NCBI GenBank assembly: GCA_029268085.1
Contig: JAJUHD010000002.1
Location: 1 to 59,229, forward strand
Reading direction: 5' to 3'
Source of the DNA: Bacillota bacterium
GTDB taxonomy: Bacteria; Bacillota; Clostridia; Oscillospirales; Oscillospiraceae
Length of the DNA stretch: 59,229 nt
Numbering within the stretch: position 1 is the stretch's first letter; the number at the start of each line of letters is the position of its first letter. The notes under the pieces are model-generated. The model was not told where the DNA came from. It was given only the letters and a program-made list of their open reading frames with translations, and did not search any database. Position numbers and translations under genes: made by a program. Positions 41,205 to 49,448 of this stretch are shown here, piece after piece.

Positions 41205-41765
41205 ATGCAAATGAAAAAATCGGATGTGAGGGGAATGGTGCTTTGCGGGTTGTTTGCCGCCCTGATAGCGGCGGGAGCTTTTATGAAAATACCGATCCCA
41301 TACGTTCCGTTCACGCTCCAGTTCCTTTTTACAAATCTCGCGGGGCTGCTGCTCGGGAAGAAAAAGGGACTTATCTCTGTATGCCTCTACATTTTCATAG
41401 GGCTTGCCGGTATTCCTGTGTTCACGCAGGGAGGAGGGCTCGGTTATATTTTTCAGCCGTCCTTCGGCTATATCATCGGCTTCGCTGTGGGAACATGGCT
41501 CGCAGGACTGATTGCGGAGCGCGGAGATACTATTAAGAGTTATATTTTAGCCGGTTTTGCAGACTTTGCCGCAGTTTTCGCGTTCGGTTTGGTATATTTC
41601 TATCTTATCATGAATTTTTATCTTCATAAGCCAATCGGAATATGGAAGACCTTGATGGTCGGCTTTTTCACCTTTGCTCCGGGCGATATTTTGATAGTGA
41701 TAGTCTGTGCCTTCATTGCAAAGAGGCTGTACCCGTTCATTAAAAAAAGCAATGCCGCAGTATAG
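41205..41765 (+). CDS. bioY: Biotin transporter BioY
   Basis: 186-residue S component of the biotin ECF transporter with six helices. Signature regions: IPIPYVPFTLQFLFTNLAGLL near the N-terminus and GGLGYIFQPSFGYIIGF mid-protein. It works alone or with a shared EcfA/T module; none is encoded here. RBS AAGGAGG. Co-transcribed with birA and thereby under the biotin box. Confidence 0.96.
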   Translation: MQMKKSDVRGMVLCGLFAALIAAGAFMKIPIPYVPFTLQFLFTNLAGLLLGKKKGLISVCLYIFIGLAGIPVFTQGGGLGYIFQPSFGYIIGFAVGTWLAGLIAERGDTIKSYILAGFADFAAVFAFGLVYFYLIMNFYLHKPIGIWKTLMVGFFTFAPGDILIVIVCAFIAKRLYPFIKKSNAAV

Positions 41766-41823
41766 TTTATTGCATCTGCGCATCTCGGGGTATATAATTG
41801 TCGCCGATGAAAGGGTGATATAA

Positions 41824-43260
41824 ATGAATGATGCCAAGAAAGTATTTCATTATTTTGAAGAAATATCCCGCATCCCGCGCGAAAGCGGCGACGAGAAGGC
41901 AATAGCAGATTATCTGGTCGGCTTTGCAAAAGAGCGCGGACTCGAGGTTCACAGGGACGAACATAATAACGTTATAATAAAGAAGCCCGCAGCAGATCCG
42001 AACTGCACCTGCGCCCCTGTTATAATTCAGGGACATACAGACATGGTATATGTCCGCGATGAGAACTGCAAAAGAGCATATGAGGAAGGAATCGGGCTTA
42101 TATACAAGGACGGATGGATAACTGCCGACGGGACAACGCTGGGCGCCGATGACGGGCTCGCCGTTGCCTACGCTCTCGCGCTGCTTGACGGCGGCGATGG
42201 CATTATGCATCCCGCTATCGAAGCTGTGTTTACGTCAGGAGAGGAGATAGGGCTGGTAGGCGCAAGCTATCTCGATTATTCGCTTCTTAAGGGAAAATAT
42301 CTGATAAACATCGACACCGAAGAGGAAGGCACCTTCTTCACAAGCTGTGCGGGAGCCTTCAGGAACGAGCTGAAGATTCCGGTAGAGCGCGAAAGCACCT
42401 CAGGACTTTGTGCGCTGACCGTGAGGATTCACGGCCTTACCGGAGGCCATTCGGGCATTGAAATAAACGAAGGCAGGGGAAATGCTTTATCACTTATGGC
42501 ACGCATTCTATCCGCGCTCGGTTCAGACGTACACATTTTCTCGCTCACTTCAACAGGCAAAACAAACGCGATATCCAACAATGCGCAGGCGGAGCTATAC
42601 GTTTCCGAAGAAAAGCTCATGGCGGTCGAAAGCCTTATCAGAGACATGGAGAACAATTTCAGGCACGAGCTAGGGGACAGGGATACTGTTATCATAGACA
42701 TTATGCGCGGAGAAAAGCGCACAGCCGCCTGTTATAGCGAGAACAGCCGTAAGAAAACCGTCGCGGCGCTCTCGCTTCTGCCCTGCGGCGTCATCAGGAT
42801 GAGCTTTGACGTGCCGGGGCTTGTTGAAACATCGGCAAATCCGGCGTTTCTTGAGCAGGGGGAAAACGAACTGCGTATTTTTTCGACTTCACGCAGCTCG
42901 GTCGGCAGCCGCAAGATTGAGATGAAGACAAAGTATGCAGCGATCGCCGACCTCTGCGGAGGAGAGAGCGTGTGCGGAGCCGATTATCCTCAGTGGGAGT
43001 TCAAGGCTGATTCGCCATTGCGTGAGCTTGCTTTAAAAAGCTACAAGGAGCTTTTCGATAAAGAAGCGAAGACCTGCGCTATACACGCGGGGCTCGAGTG
43101 CGGATACTTTGATGAGAGACTTGAAGGAGTAGACATAATATCCTACGGTCCTATCATGCAGGACGTCCACACACCCAGAGAAAAAACGAACGTGGCTTCA
43201 ATTGAGAGAACATGGGCTCTTACGCTGAATATACTGGAAAATCTGGCTAATCAGAGATGA
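41824..43260 (+). CDS. pepD: Aminoacyl-histidine dipeptidase (cytosol nonspecific dipeptidase)
   Basis: 478-residue M20C metallopeptidase cleaving dipeptides such as Xaa-His. Metal and catalytic motifs: IQGHTDMVY (His, Asp), LGADDGLAVAY (bridging Asp), TSGEEIGLVGA (general base Glu), INIDTEEEG, and the C-terminal IHAGLECG. Length is normal. RBS AAAGGGTG. It lies 58 bases behind bioY and may be read through from it, but has its own terminator. Confidence 0.94.
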   Translation: MNDAKKVFHYFEEISRIPRESGDEKAIADYLVGFAKERGLEVHRDEHNNVIIKKPAADPNCTCAPVIIQGHTDMVYVRDENCKRAYEEGIGLIYKDGWITADGTTLGADDGLAVAYALALLDGGDGIMHPAIEAVFTSGEEIGLVGASYLDYSLLKGKYLINIDTEEEGTFFTSCAGAFRNELKIPVERESTSGLCALTVRIHGLTGGHSGIEINEGRGNALSLMARILSALGSDVHIFSLTSTGKTNAISNNAQAELYVSEEKLMAVESLIRDMENNFRHELGDRDTVIIDIMRGEKRTAACYSENSRKKTVAALSLLPCGVIRMSFDVPGLVETSANPAFLEQGENELRIFSTSRSSVGSRKIEMKTKYAAIADLCGGESVCGADYPQWEFKADSPLRELALKSYKELFDKEAKTCAIHAGLECGYFDERLEGVDIISYGPIMQDVHTPREKTNVASIERTWALTLNILENLANQR

Positions 43261-43276
43261 GGTTTCAAATCATAAA

Positions 43277-43319
43277 GCAGGGACAGGGTATTGGATCAAC
43301 CCTGTCCCTGCATGCTTTT
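43277..43319 (+). terminator. Terminator after pepD
   Basis: GCAGGGACAGGGT / ACCCTGTCCCTGC, 13-bp perfect stem, then ATGCTTTT. It lies between the convergent pepD and ABC exporter genes. Confidence 0.85.
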
Positions 43320-43334
43320 AAGGTTAACATAACG

Positions 43335-45038
43335 TTATGGCGTGATGTACCTCATAATCTTGTGAGGTTCGCCCTGCGCCATAATTTCTCCGTTCTCCAC
43401 ATAGACAAGCCTGTCGCAGCCGCGCATCGCACTCTCCCGGTGAGAGATGGAGATGACTGTTCTGCCTGCGGAGACGTTTTGCAGCGCAGACATGATGCGT
43501 TCTTCGGTAGCGCAATCTAGATTTGCCGTTATTTCGTCCAGCAGAAGTATTTTTGGATTAGCAGCAACTGCTCTCGCAATAGAAAACAGCTGGCATTGTC
43601 CCCATGAAAACATATTGCTTCCGGTGATAATTGTACTATAGCCATGAGGAAGGGCACGGATGCTTTCGGCGAGCCCGACAGACTCACATACCTCAGCGAC
43701 TCTCTCCGGCGTTATAGATGGGTCACCCAGACTCACCTGATCGGCGACTGTACCGGGCACGAAACGGAAATCCTGTTCGACATAGCCGAAGATGCATCTC
43801 TTAATACTCTCCGGTATCCTGTGCGCTTCAAAGCCTCCTATAAGAACGTGCCCGCCAGTCGGTTTCAGCAGCCCCATGATCAGTCCGAACAGCGTCGTTT
43901 TCCCAACGCCTGTCCGTCCGGCGATGGTGACGTTTTCGCCGGAAGAAATACGCAAGTTCATGTTCTTCAGGACAGGTATATCCTCTTGGTATGAGAAGCT
44001 CAGATTTTCAAAGGCTAGCGCCAATTCGCGGCAGCCTTCAATGACCGCATCAGCCGTGATGCTCTCATCCTTTTCGTCCTCCTCTAGCGCAAAAAACGCG
44101 TCGATTCGGTTTATACCTGAAAGCCCTTGCTGGATGTTCTGGATTTCCATACCCAAAGACTCAATCGGTACAAGCAGGGAAGAAATAAGATCAATCGTCG
44201 CAGCGACCATGCCGACGGATATGCCGATAACGCCGATTTGCTCGGCAGACAAAATCACGACGATCGAAATAACGGCTGCACGGATAAGCTGGATTATCGG
44301 AGCGTAGCAGGAGTCATAGATTATAACTTTTCCTTTCGTTTTATAGTTCTCTTCGAGCTCGGTACAATATCGATCTTCCATCCAGCGTTCTTTGGAAAAG
44401 AGCTTTATCATAAGAATGTTTTTGACACTCTCCGCGATATGACCGTTGACCTTTCCCAGCTGTGCCAGATTCTTTGTCTGTGCGTCAAGCATTCTAGTTC
44501 TGAAAAATCTGGTTATCAGAAATACGATAGGGATTAGACAGAGCGCTACAACAGCGAGACGGATAGAGAAAATCCATATTGAAACGATGATGCCGACAAG
44601 CTTAAGGCTATCGACCGCCATACTTACAAGCCCGTCCGAAAACAGTACATCGACGTTTCCGACGTCTGTTATAATCCGCGATGAAACCGAGCCTGCCGAG
44701 TTTTGCTTGAAGAAACCGGAGGGCAGCGATGAAAGCTTCTTCATCATTTCAAAGCGAATTACATGTATTGTGCGCTGCCCTAGAAAAGTCAAAAGCCAGC
44801 CCTTGAGGAAATCCAGTCCGCCGATAAGGATTGTGATGATAAGGTAGAGAATCGCGGGTCTGATGAGTCCGGCCGTCTGCCTGTTAGAAAGGTATTTATC
44901 GATAATAACCTTCATGATCTGCGGAGGCGCGAGCGCTGCCAGAACGCTCAGAATGGCAGTTATACAAAGCGCGAGAGTCAGTGCCCGGTTTTGGGAAACA
45001 ACAGTTTTAACGCAGCTTCCAACGCTTTTATTCTTCAT
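43335..45038 (-). CDS. ABC exporter half-transporter with consensus Walker B
   Basis: 567-residue fused membrane/ATPase half. Six helices (about 15-310), then the ATPase domain: Walker A GRTGVGKTT, Walker B LLLDEITANLD with the catalytic Glu, H-loop SHRES. Its signature motif is altered (FSWGQCQ for LSGGQ). The upstream gene has the complementary defect, so the two form a heterodimer with one hydrolytic and one degenerate site, as in BmrCD or TM287/288. Substrate unknown; drug or lipid-like compounds are usual. It overlaps the upstream gene by 11 bases. Confidence 0.9.
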   Translation of the reverse strand: MKNKSVGSCVKTVVSQNRALTLALCITAILSVLAALAPPQIMKVIIDKYLSNRQTAGLIRPAILYLIITILIGGLDFLKGWLLTFLGQRTIHVIRFEMMKKLSSLPSGFFKQNSAGSVSSRIITDVGNVDVLFSDGLVSMAVDSLKLVGIIVSIWIFSIRLAVVALCLIPIVFLITRFFRTRMLDAQTKNLAQLGKVNGHIAESVKNILMIKLFSKERWMEDRYCTELEENYKTKGKVIIYDSCYAPIIQLIRAAVISIVVILSAEQIGVIGISVGMVAATIDLISSLLVPIESLGMEIQNIQQGLSGINRIDAFFALEEDEKDESITADAVIEGCRELALAFENLSFSYQEDIPVLKNMNLRISSGENVTIAGRTGVGKTTLFGLIMGLLKPTGGHVLIGGFEAHRIPESIKRCIFGYVEQDFRFVPGTVADQVSLGDPSITPERVAEVCESVGLAESIRALPHGYSTIITGSNMFSWGQCQLFSIARAVAANPKILLLDEITANLDCATEERIMSALQNVSAGRTVISISHRESAMRGCDRLVYVENGEIMAQGEPHKIMRYITP

Positions 45039-46764
45039 TCTTCAGTCCTCCATTCCGGGACTCCCATAGCTTTCTATAGGATTTGTTTCCCTTTAGAAGC
45101 TCATTGTGCGTGGAAAAAACTGCCCTGCCGTTTTCTAAAAAGAGCACTTTTTCAGTCAAGGGAAAGATGGAAAGCCTGTGCGAAATGAGAACGATTATCC
45201 GGTCGGGGAAGCTATCTCTGATATTATCGATAATTCGGTTCTCAGTTTCCATATCCACGGCAGAGAAAGGATCGTCGAGAACCATAAGGCTGCTTTTTCT
45301 GTAAAGAGCGCGGGCAAGCGCAATGCGGGCACGCTGGCCGCCCGAGAGCCTGACACCGCCCGAACCGACAAGCGTTTTTTCACCGTCCGGCATGGATTTG
45401 AGGTCCTCGTCGAAGCAAACGAGCCGGAGTATTCCGGAAACATCTCCGCCGTCCCCAAGCGTTATGTTCTCATAAATAGTATCAGTGAGAAGCTGAGGAT
45501 CGTGTCCCATGTAGGCAATCGCTAAACTACGCTCAAAAGGGCTATATTCGCGGAGTTCCTTTCCGCATAGACAAATTTCTCCGCGGTAGGGATACAGCCC
45601 CGTCAGCGCCAGCCCAAGCGCTGTTTTGCCGCTTGCAACCTCACCGGTAACCCCGATAATATCTCCGGCCTTTGCGTCGAGATTAAGACCGCCGAAGCTC
45701 TCCGCCTGTGCGCCGGGGTATGAGAAGGAAAGTTCGCGGCAGACAAGGCTTGCGTTTTTTGCTTCGGCTTTAACAGTTTCATCGGGCAGGCTGTACTCTT
45801 TGAAGCCGGGGCTTATTCTTTCCCACGAGACAGCCGCCTTCTGATAAGTATTGAAAAGCTTTGCCGCCTTGCTTGCCTTTGTTGCTAGAGAAAGAAAAAT
45901 CGTAATATATGCCGTAAAGTCTCCGATCGACCAAACGCCGGAAACAACGGACCTGCCGCCGAAATACAGAACGCCAACGATGCCGAGCAGCGATATCGCG
46001 TTATAGACCGGCTGCATAGAGTTCTCGAGCACATCGGCCTTAACAGCGCGCGTTTCAAGTTCTTGCAGTTCCTTTTCGTACTCCGCGTTTTTCTTTTCGG
46101 AGGCACTGTTGACGCGATACAAAAGGGAATTTTCGATATTTGAAAGCGTAAGCTCCGAGACAACACCATTCTGCGTACGGTAAAGCTTGGTGTTGCGTTC
46201 TATGACGGCCTTGAGCTTTTCGGCAATAAATATGGCGACAGGTATGAAGACGCAGGAAATGAGTGTCGTTTTAATGTCATAGGCAAACATTGTGATAAAA
46301 TATGAGAGCATCAGCACACCGGTGTCGAATACCTCGGTTAAGACCTTCCTCATGCCCTCTACGCAGATATCCACATCACCGACAGCCTTGTTCATAAGGT
46401 CTCCGGCTGAAACATTGGAGAGCACGGTAATGTCTTGGAACATAAAACTGTTATAGAGCATACGACGCATGACGGATCCTGTACGGTTTGCGAAAAGCCG
46501 GACGAAATAGCGTTTTAAGGCTCGCATAAACTGAATTGCGCATACGATGCCGACGAATATAAAAGCCTGCCTCAAAACAGCGGAAACAGAAAGCCTGTTA
46601 ACGACGGTGTCGATCAGCCTGCCTTGCAGAACCGCCGCAAACGACATGCTGCCGTTAAACAGTATGCCCGTGACCGTGACGGCAACAAGAACCTTCCACT
46701 CACGTTTCAGATAGCTTTTCAGCTTCTGGGGCTCGCGAACAGGTGACAGATCAAGCTTGAACAA
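45028..46764 (-). CDS. ABC exporter half-transporter with degenerate Walker B
   Basis: 578-residue partner of the next gene. Membrane domain at about 25-300, then the ATPase domain with Walker A GEVASGKTA, a good signature LSGGQRARIA, and Walker B VLDDPFSAVD, where Asp replaces the catalytic Glu. The ATP site made of this Walker A/B and the partner's FSWGQ would be non-hydrolytic. TTG start with GGGAGG; 3 bases after the marR stop codon. Operon order is marR, this gene, then its partner. Confidence 0.9.
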   Translation of the reverse strand: MFKLDLSPVREPQKLKSYLKREWKVLVAVTVTGILFNGSMSFAAVLQGRLIDTVVNRLSVSAVLRQAFIFVGIVCAIQFMRALKRYFVRLFANRTGSVMRRMLYNSFMFQDITVLSNVSAGDLMNKAVGDVDICVEGMRKVLTEVFDTGVLMLSYFITMFAYDIKTTLISCVFIPVAIFIAEKLKAVIERNTKLYRTQNGVVSELTLSNIENSLLYRVNSASEKKNAEYEKELQELETRAVKADVLENSMQPVYNAISLLGIVGVLYFGGRSVVSGVWSIGDFTAYITIFLSLATKASKAAKLFNTYQKAAVSWERISPGFKEYSLPDETVKAEAKNASLVCRELSFSYPGAQAESFGGLNLDAKAGDIIGVTGEVASGKTALGLALTGLYPYRGEICLCGKELREYSPFERSLAIAYMGHDPQLLTDTIYENITLGDGGDVSGILRLVCFDEDLKSMPDGEKTLVGSGGVRLSGGQRARIALARALYRKSSLMVLDDPFSAVDMETENRIIDNIRDSFPDRIIVLISHRLSIFPLTEKVLFLENGRAVFSTHNELLKGNKSYRKLWESRNGGLKNEE

Positions 46765-46767
46765 GCG

Positions 46768-47223
46768 CTATTCCTCCCTTGAAACGATATTTGAAAATCC
46801 GAGCTTGCGAGAAGCCTTACCTTTGAGATAAAGCTCATCGAGAACATCGAGGAACACCTTGAACCTGTATTCATCTACGTCTTTGGTCAGCCATTCGTAG
46901 AATTCGGCTTCAATTTCGGTTTTAGAGTTTTTGACTATCTCAGCAAGCTCGGTCGAATAAATCATTTTGCCCCTCGCATCTGCCTCATTCGGCAGTATCC
47001 TTATAAAACCCTTTTTTTCAAGGTTTTTTGCCCGCCTTGCGACAGCCGCTTTGTCCTGCTTGAGCACATCGGCAATTTGAGCCTGAGAAGTGCCCTGATG
47101 GTGCCGGACGAAATGTATGAATTCATATTCCGAGGGTCCGAGTCCGATGTTTCCGAGGCGGCCGGTCGTAAATTGCTGAGCTAATCTTTCGATTTTTGTA
47201 ATCTTTCGTTCCGTCCTGTCCAT
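46768..47223 (-). CDS. MarR family transcriptional regulator
   Basis: 151-residue winged-helix regulator. The helix-turn-helix (GTSQAQIADVLKQDKAAVARRAKNL region, about 50-75) and wing (GFIRILPNEADARGKMIY) match MarR. It heads the operon with the two exporter genes. A 26-bp palindrome overlaps its promoter, so it probably represses itself and the exporter until it binds an inducing compound. RBS GGGAGG. Confidence 0.92.
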   Translation of the reverse strand: MDRTERKITKIERLAQQFTTGRLGNIGLGPSEYEFIHFVRHHQGTSQAQIADVLKQDKAAVARRAKNLEKKGFIRILPNEADARGKMIYSTELAEIVKNSKTEIEAEFYEWLTKDVDEYRFKVFLDVLDELYLKGKASRKLGFSNIVSREE

Positions 47224-47235
47224 AATACGCCTCCC

Positions 47236-47261
47236 AAATTAGTTGTATTATCAACTAATTT
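47236..47261 (-). promoter_or_regulatory. MarR operator palindrome
   Basis: AAATTAGTTG, 6-base spacer, CAACTAATTT: perfect 10-bp inverted arms. It overlaps the -10 element by three bases and covers the predicted start of transcription of marR. Confidence 0.85.
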
Positions 47262-47287
47262 ATACGGGAGAAATATTGCTCTGTCAA
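47259..47287 (-). promoter_or_regulatory. Promoter of the marR-exporter operon
   Basis: Minus strand TTGACA (47287-47282) and TATAAA (47264-47259) with a 17-base spacer. The rest of the 320-bp region 47224-47543 is AT-rich. It must also hold the promoter of the divergent exonuclease gene, for which I see only weak candidates. Confidence 0.85.
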
Positions 47288-47543
47288 TAAAAAGGCTAAG
47301 GTATGCGGGCTTATTTATAAAATTGCAGTTAGCATTTATAAGAAATGTCGTTTGCAAAATAGCCGGTGATTTACATAAAAAAATAAAAACATATTGAAAA
47401 AGGCTGTCCTTCTTGAAAAAAATGTGTTACAATAACAAATTGTCGGACTATGCGTATATGCTATAACACAGCTTATCCCGCTTAATATAATAATCGCAGG
47501 AACATCCTTTTTTCTTATAACACCGAAAGGAATGGTTTTTTTA

Positions 47544-48518
47544 ATGGGCTATGTTGTCATGGATATGGAATGGAACCAGGCCATGTCCTCACAATCTGCC
47601 GTCTTCAATAGGCTTCCGATTCGCTTGAGAGGGGAAATAATCCAGATCGGTGCAGTCAAGCTTACGGATGACTTTTTACCGGGCGACGAATTTCAGATCG
47701 ACGTTAAACCGATATATTTTAAGCGTATGCACTACAAAGTCGAGAAGCTTACAGGCTTTGACAAAGAACGCCTTGAAGGAGGAGTAGGCTTTAAAGAGGC
47801 CTTCAGGAAGTTTCGCGAATGGTGCGGAGAAAATTGCACTTTCCTCACATGGGGCAGCGACGATAAATCGATAATGGAACAGAACATTATAATTCATGAC
47901 CTTGACTGGGATTGGATTGACAGATGGGTGAACCTGCAGGTCATATATAACATGCAGACGCAGGCGGGGCGTAACCAAACGGGGCTTACAACCGCGATGG
48001 AGTATTTCGGCATTGAGCAGACCCGTATCGCGCACGATGCGCTGGGAGATGCCTACAACACCGCTCTTGTGTGTTCGAAGCTCGACCTGGAGGAGGGGCT
48101 GAAGCATTACGATTCGGCTTCCAAGGTTCTTGCTACGCGGCTCAGCGGAGCGCAGGAAGATGGCAAACCGGCCGATGCGGTTGAGCATAGGGCTTTTACG
48201 GGCTATATTGAAAGAACGCAGGCTTTCTCAGACAAAAATATCTCGTCTCCGGTCTGCCCGGAATGCGCGGAGCCACTCAAGTGCGGCCGCTGGGTGAATC
48301 AGGGCGACAAGAGGTATATGTCGCTCTGCGAATGCAAGACTCACGGCAACTTTCTTGTCCGGCTCAAATTTCGTACCGCGGAGGACGATACGTGGACGGT
48401 CAACCGTATTATGTACAGAGCGGATCCCGATATGGAGCAGTATTATCTCGCAAAGGCGCATCCGCCAAGACGCCGCCGTACGCGCAGGAAGAAAAAGAGA
48501 GCCGTGTTTCCCTCTTGA
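47544..48518 (+). CDS. DEDDh 3'-5' exonuclease with C-terminal zinc-binding tail
   Basis: 324-residue protein. Exonuclease domain at about 1-180: Exo I MDMEWNQ (Asp, Glu), Exo II near WGSDDKSIMEQN, and Exo III HDALGDAYNT with the DEDDh His and Asp. The C-terminal part has a zinc-ribbon-like array (CPECAEPLKCG, then CECKTHG) and ends in an Arg/Lys-rich tail (RRRRTRRKKKR). The tail suggests RNA binding; the substrate is unknown. Start ATG 47544 with GAAAGGA about 12 bases upstream; the ATG at 47532 directly abuts that site. Confidence 0.82.
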   Translation: MGYVVMDMEWNQAMSSQSAVFNRLPIRLRGEIIQIGAVKLTDDFLPGDEFQIDVKPIYFKRMHYKVEKLTGFDKERLEGGVGFKEAFRKFREWCGENCTFLTWGSDDKSIMEQNIIIHDLDWDWIDRWVNLQVIYNMQTQAGRNQTGLTTAMEYFGIEQTRIAHDALGDAYNTALVCSKLDLEEGLKHYDSASKVLATRLSGAQEDGKPADAVEHRAFTGYIERTQAFSDKNISSPVCPECAEPLKCGRWVNQGDKRYMSLCECKTHGNFLVRLKFRTAEDDTWTVNRIMYRADPDMEQYYLAKAHPPRRRRTRRKKKRAVFPS

Positions 48519-48604
48519 AGCATAGCCTGACGGCATAAAGCGTTCTTCGCCCGACGCTGTTACAGCGTTGGCTTATCGTTTCGTCAAATTCATTGGAGGT
48601 AATA

Positions 48605-49432
48605 ATGTCACTTTTAATTGCAGCAATTTTAGGCTTGGTTCAGGGCCTCGCCGAATTTCTGCCGATTTCAAGCTCTGGACACCTTTCCGTTCTCCAGAAC
48701 CTGTTTGGTATGAAAGAGGCCGACACCTTGTTCGACGTGCTTCTGCACTTTGCGACGCTCATCTCGATCTGCGCCGCCTACTGGCAGGACATTGCTGACA
48801 TGGTAAAGGAAGTTATAGGCTTTTTCAAAGATATCAACCATCCCAAACCGGAAGAGGGCGATCCGAAGCCCGCGCGTCGTCTTGTATTTATGATAGCAAT
48901 AGCGACGCTCCCGCTTCTTGTCGTCCTGCCGGTCAAGGATTATATAGATAAGCTCAATAACAGCACCTATTTCATCGGTGCCGCGTTAATTATTACAGGC
49001 GCGATACTTTATCTTTCAGACAGAATGCAGAACGGCAGAAAGACTGAAAAGAATATGACAGTCATAGACGCCGTTAAGATCGGTGCCGCACAGGCGATAG
49101 CGACCGTGCCCGGCATATCCCGTTCGGGAGCGACGATCACCGCGGGCATGGCAACAGGCCTCAACCGCAATTTTGCGGTCAAATTTTCTTTTCTAATGTC
49201 GCTGCCGGCAGTTCTCGGCGCAACGCTCGTAAAGCTCTATGACGCGATAAACGACGGAGTTGACGTCTCGAACTTTCCCGCATATTTGCTGGGAATGGCG
49301 ATTGCAGGTATTACCGGATTCTTTGCAATAAGAATTATAAAAAAGCTTACCCAGAAGGGCAAATTCGGACTGTTCTGCTGGTATTGCTTTTTTGCGGGCA
49401 TCCTGACTATCGTTCTTACGATTATTCTTTGA
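48605..49432 (+). CDS. uppP: Undecaprenyl-diphosphatase
   Basis: 275-residue membrane enzyme of the UppP/BacA family that recycles the undecaprenyl carrier for wall and glycan synthesis. Motifs LAEFLPISSSGHL (with the catalytic Glu/Ser region) and ATVPGISRSGATI are intact; about eight helices. ATG 48605 follows TTGGAGG; the TTG inside that site is not the start. It can confer some bacitracin tolerance when abundant, but is a housekeeping gene. Confidence 0.96.
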   Translation: MSLLIAAILGLVQGLAEFLPISSSGHLSVLQNLFGMKEADTLFDVLLHFATLISICAAYWQDIADMVKEVIGFFKDINHPKPEEGDPKPARRLVFMIAIATLPLLVVLPVKDYIDKLNNSTYFIGAALIITGAILYLSDRMQNGRKTEKNMTVIDAVKIGAAQAIATVPGISRSGATITAGMATGLNRNFAVKFSFLMSLPAVLGATLVKLYDAINDGVDVSNFPAYLLGMAIAGITGFFAIRIIKKLTQKGKFGLFCWYCFFAGILTIVLTIIL

Positions 49433-49448
49433 TACGGAGTGAATGCTA

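Noticed and set aside
41766..41823. Separate promoter or riboswitch for pepD
   Set aside because: Only 58 bases, with no promoter elements or structure; read-through from birA-bioY is more likely.
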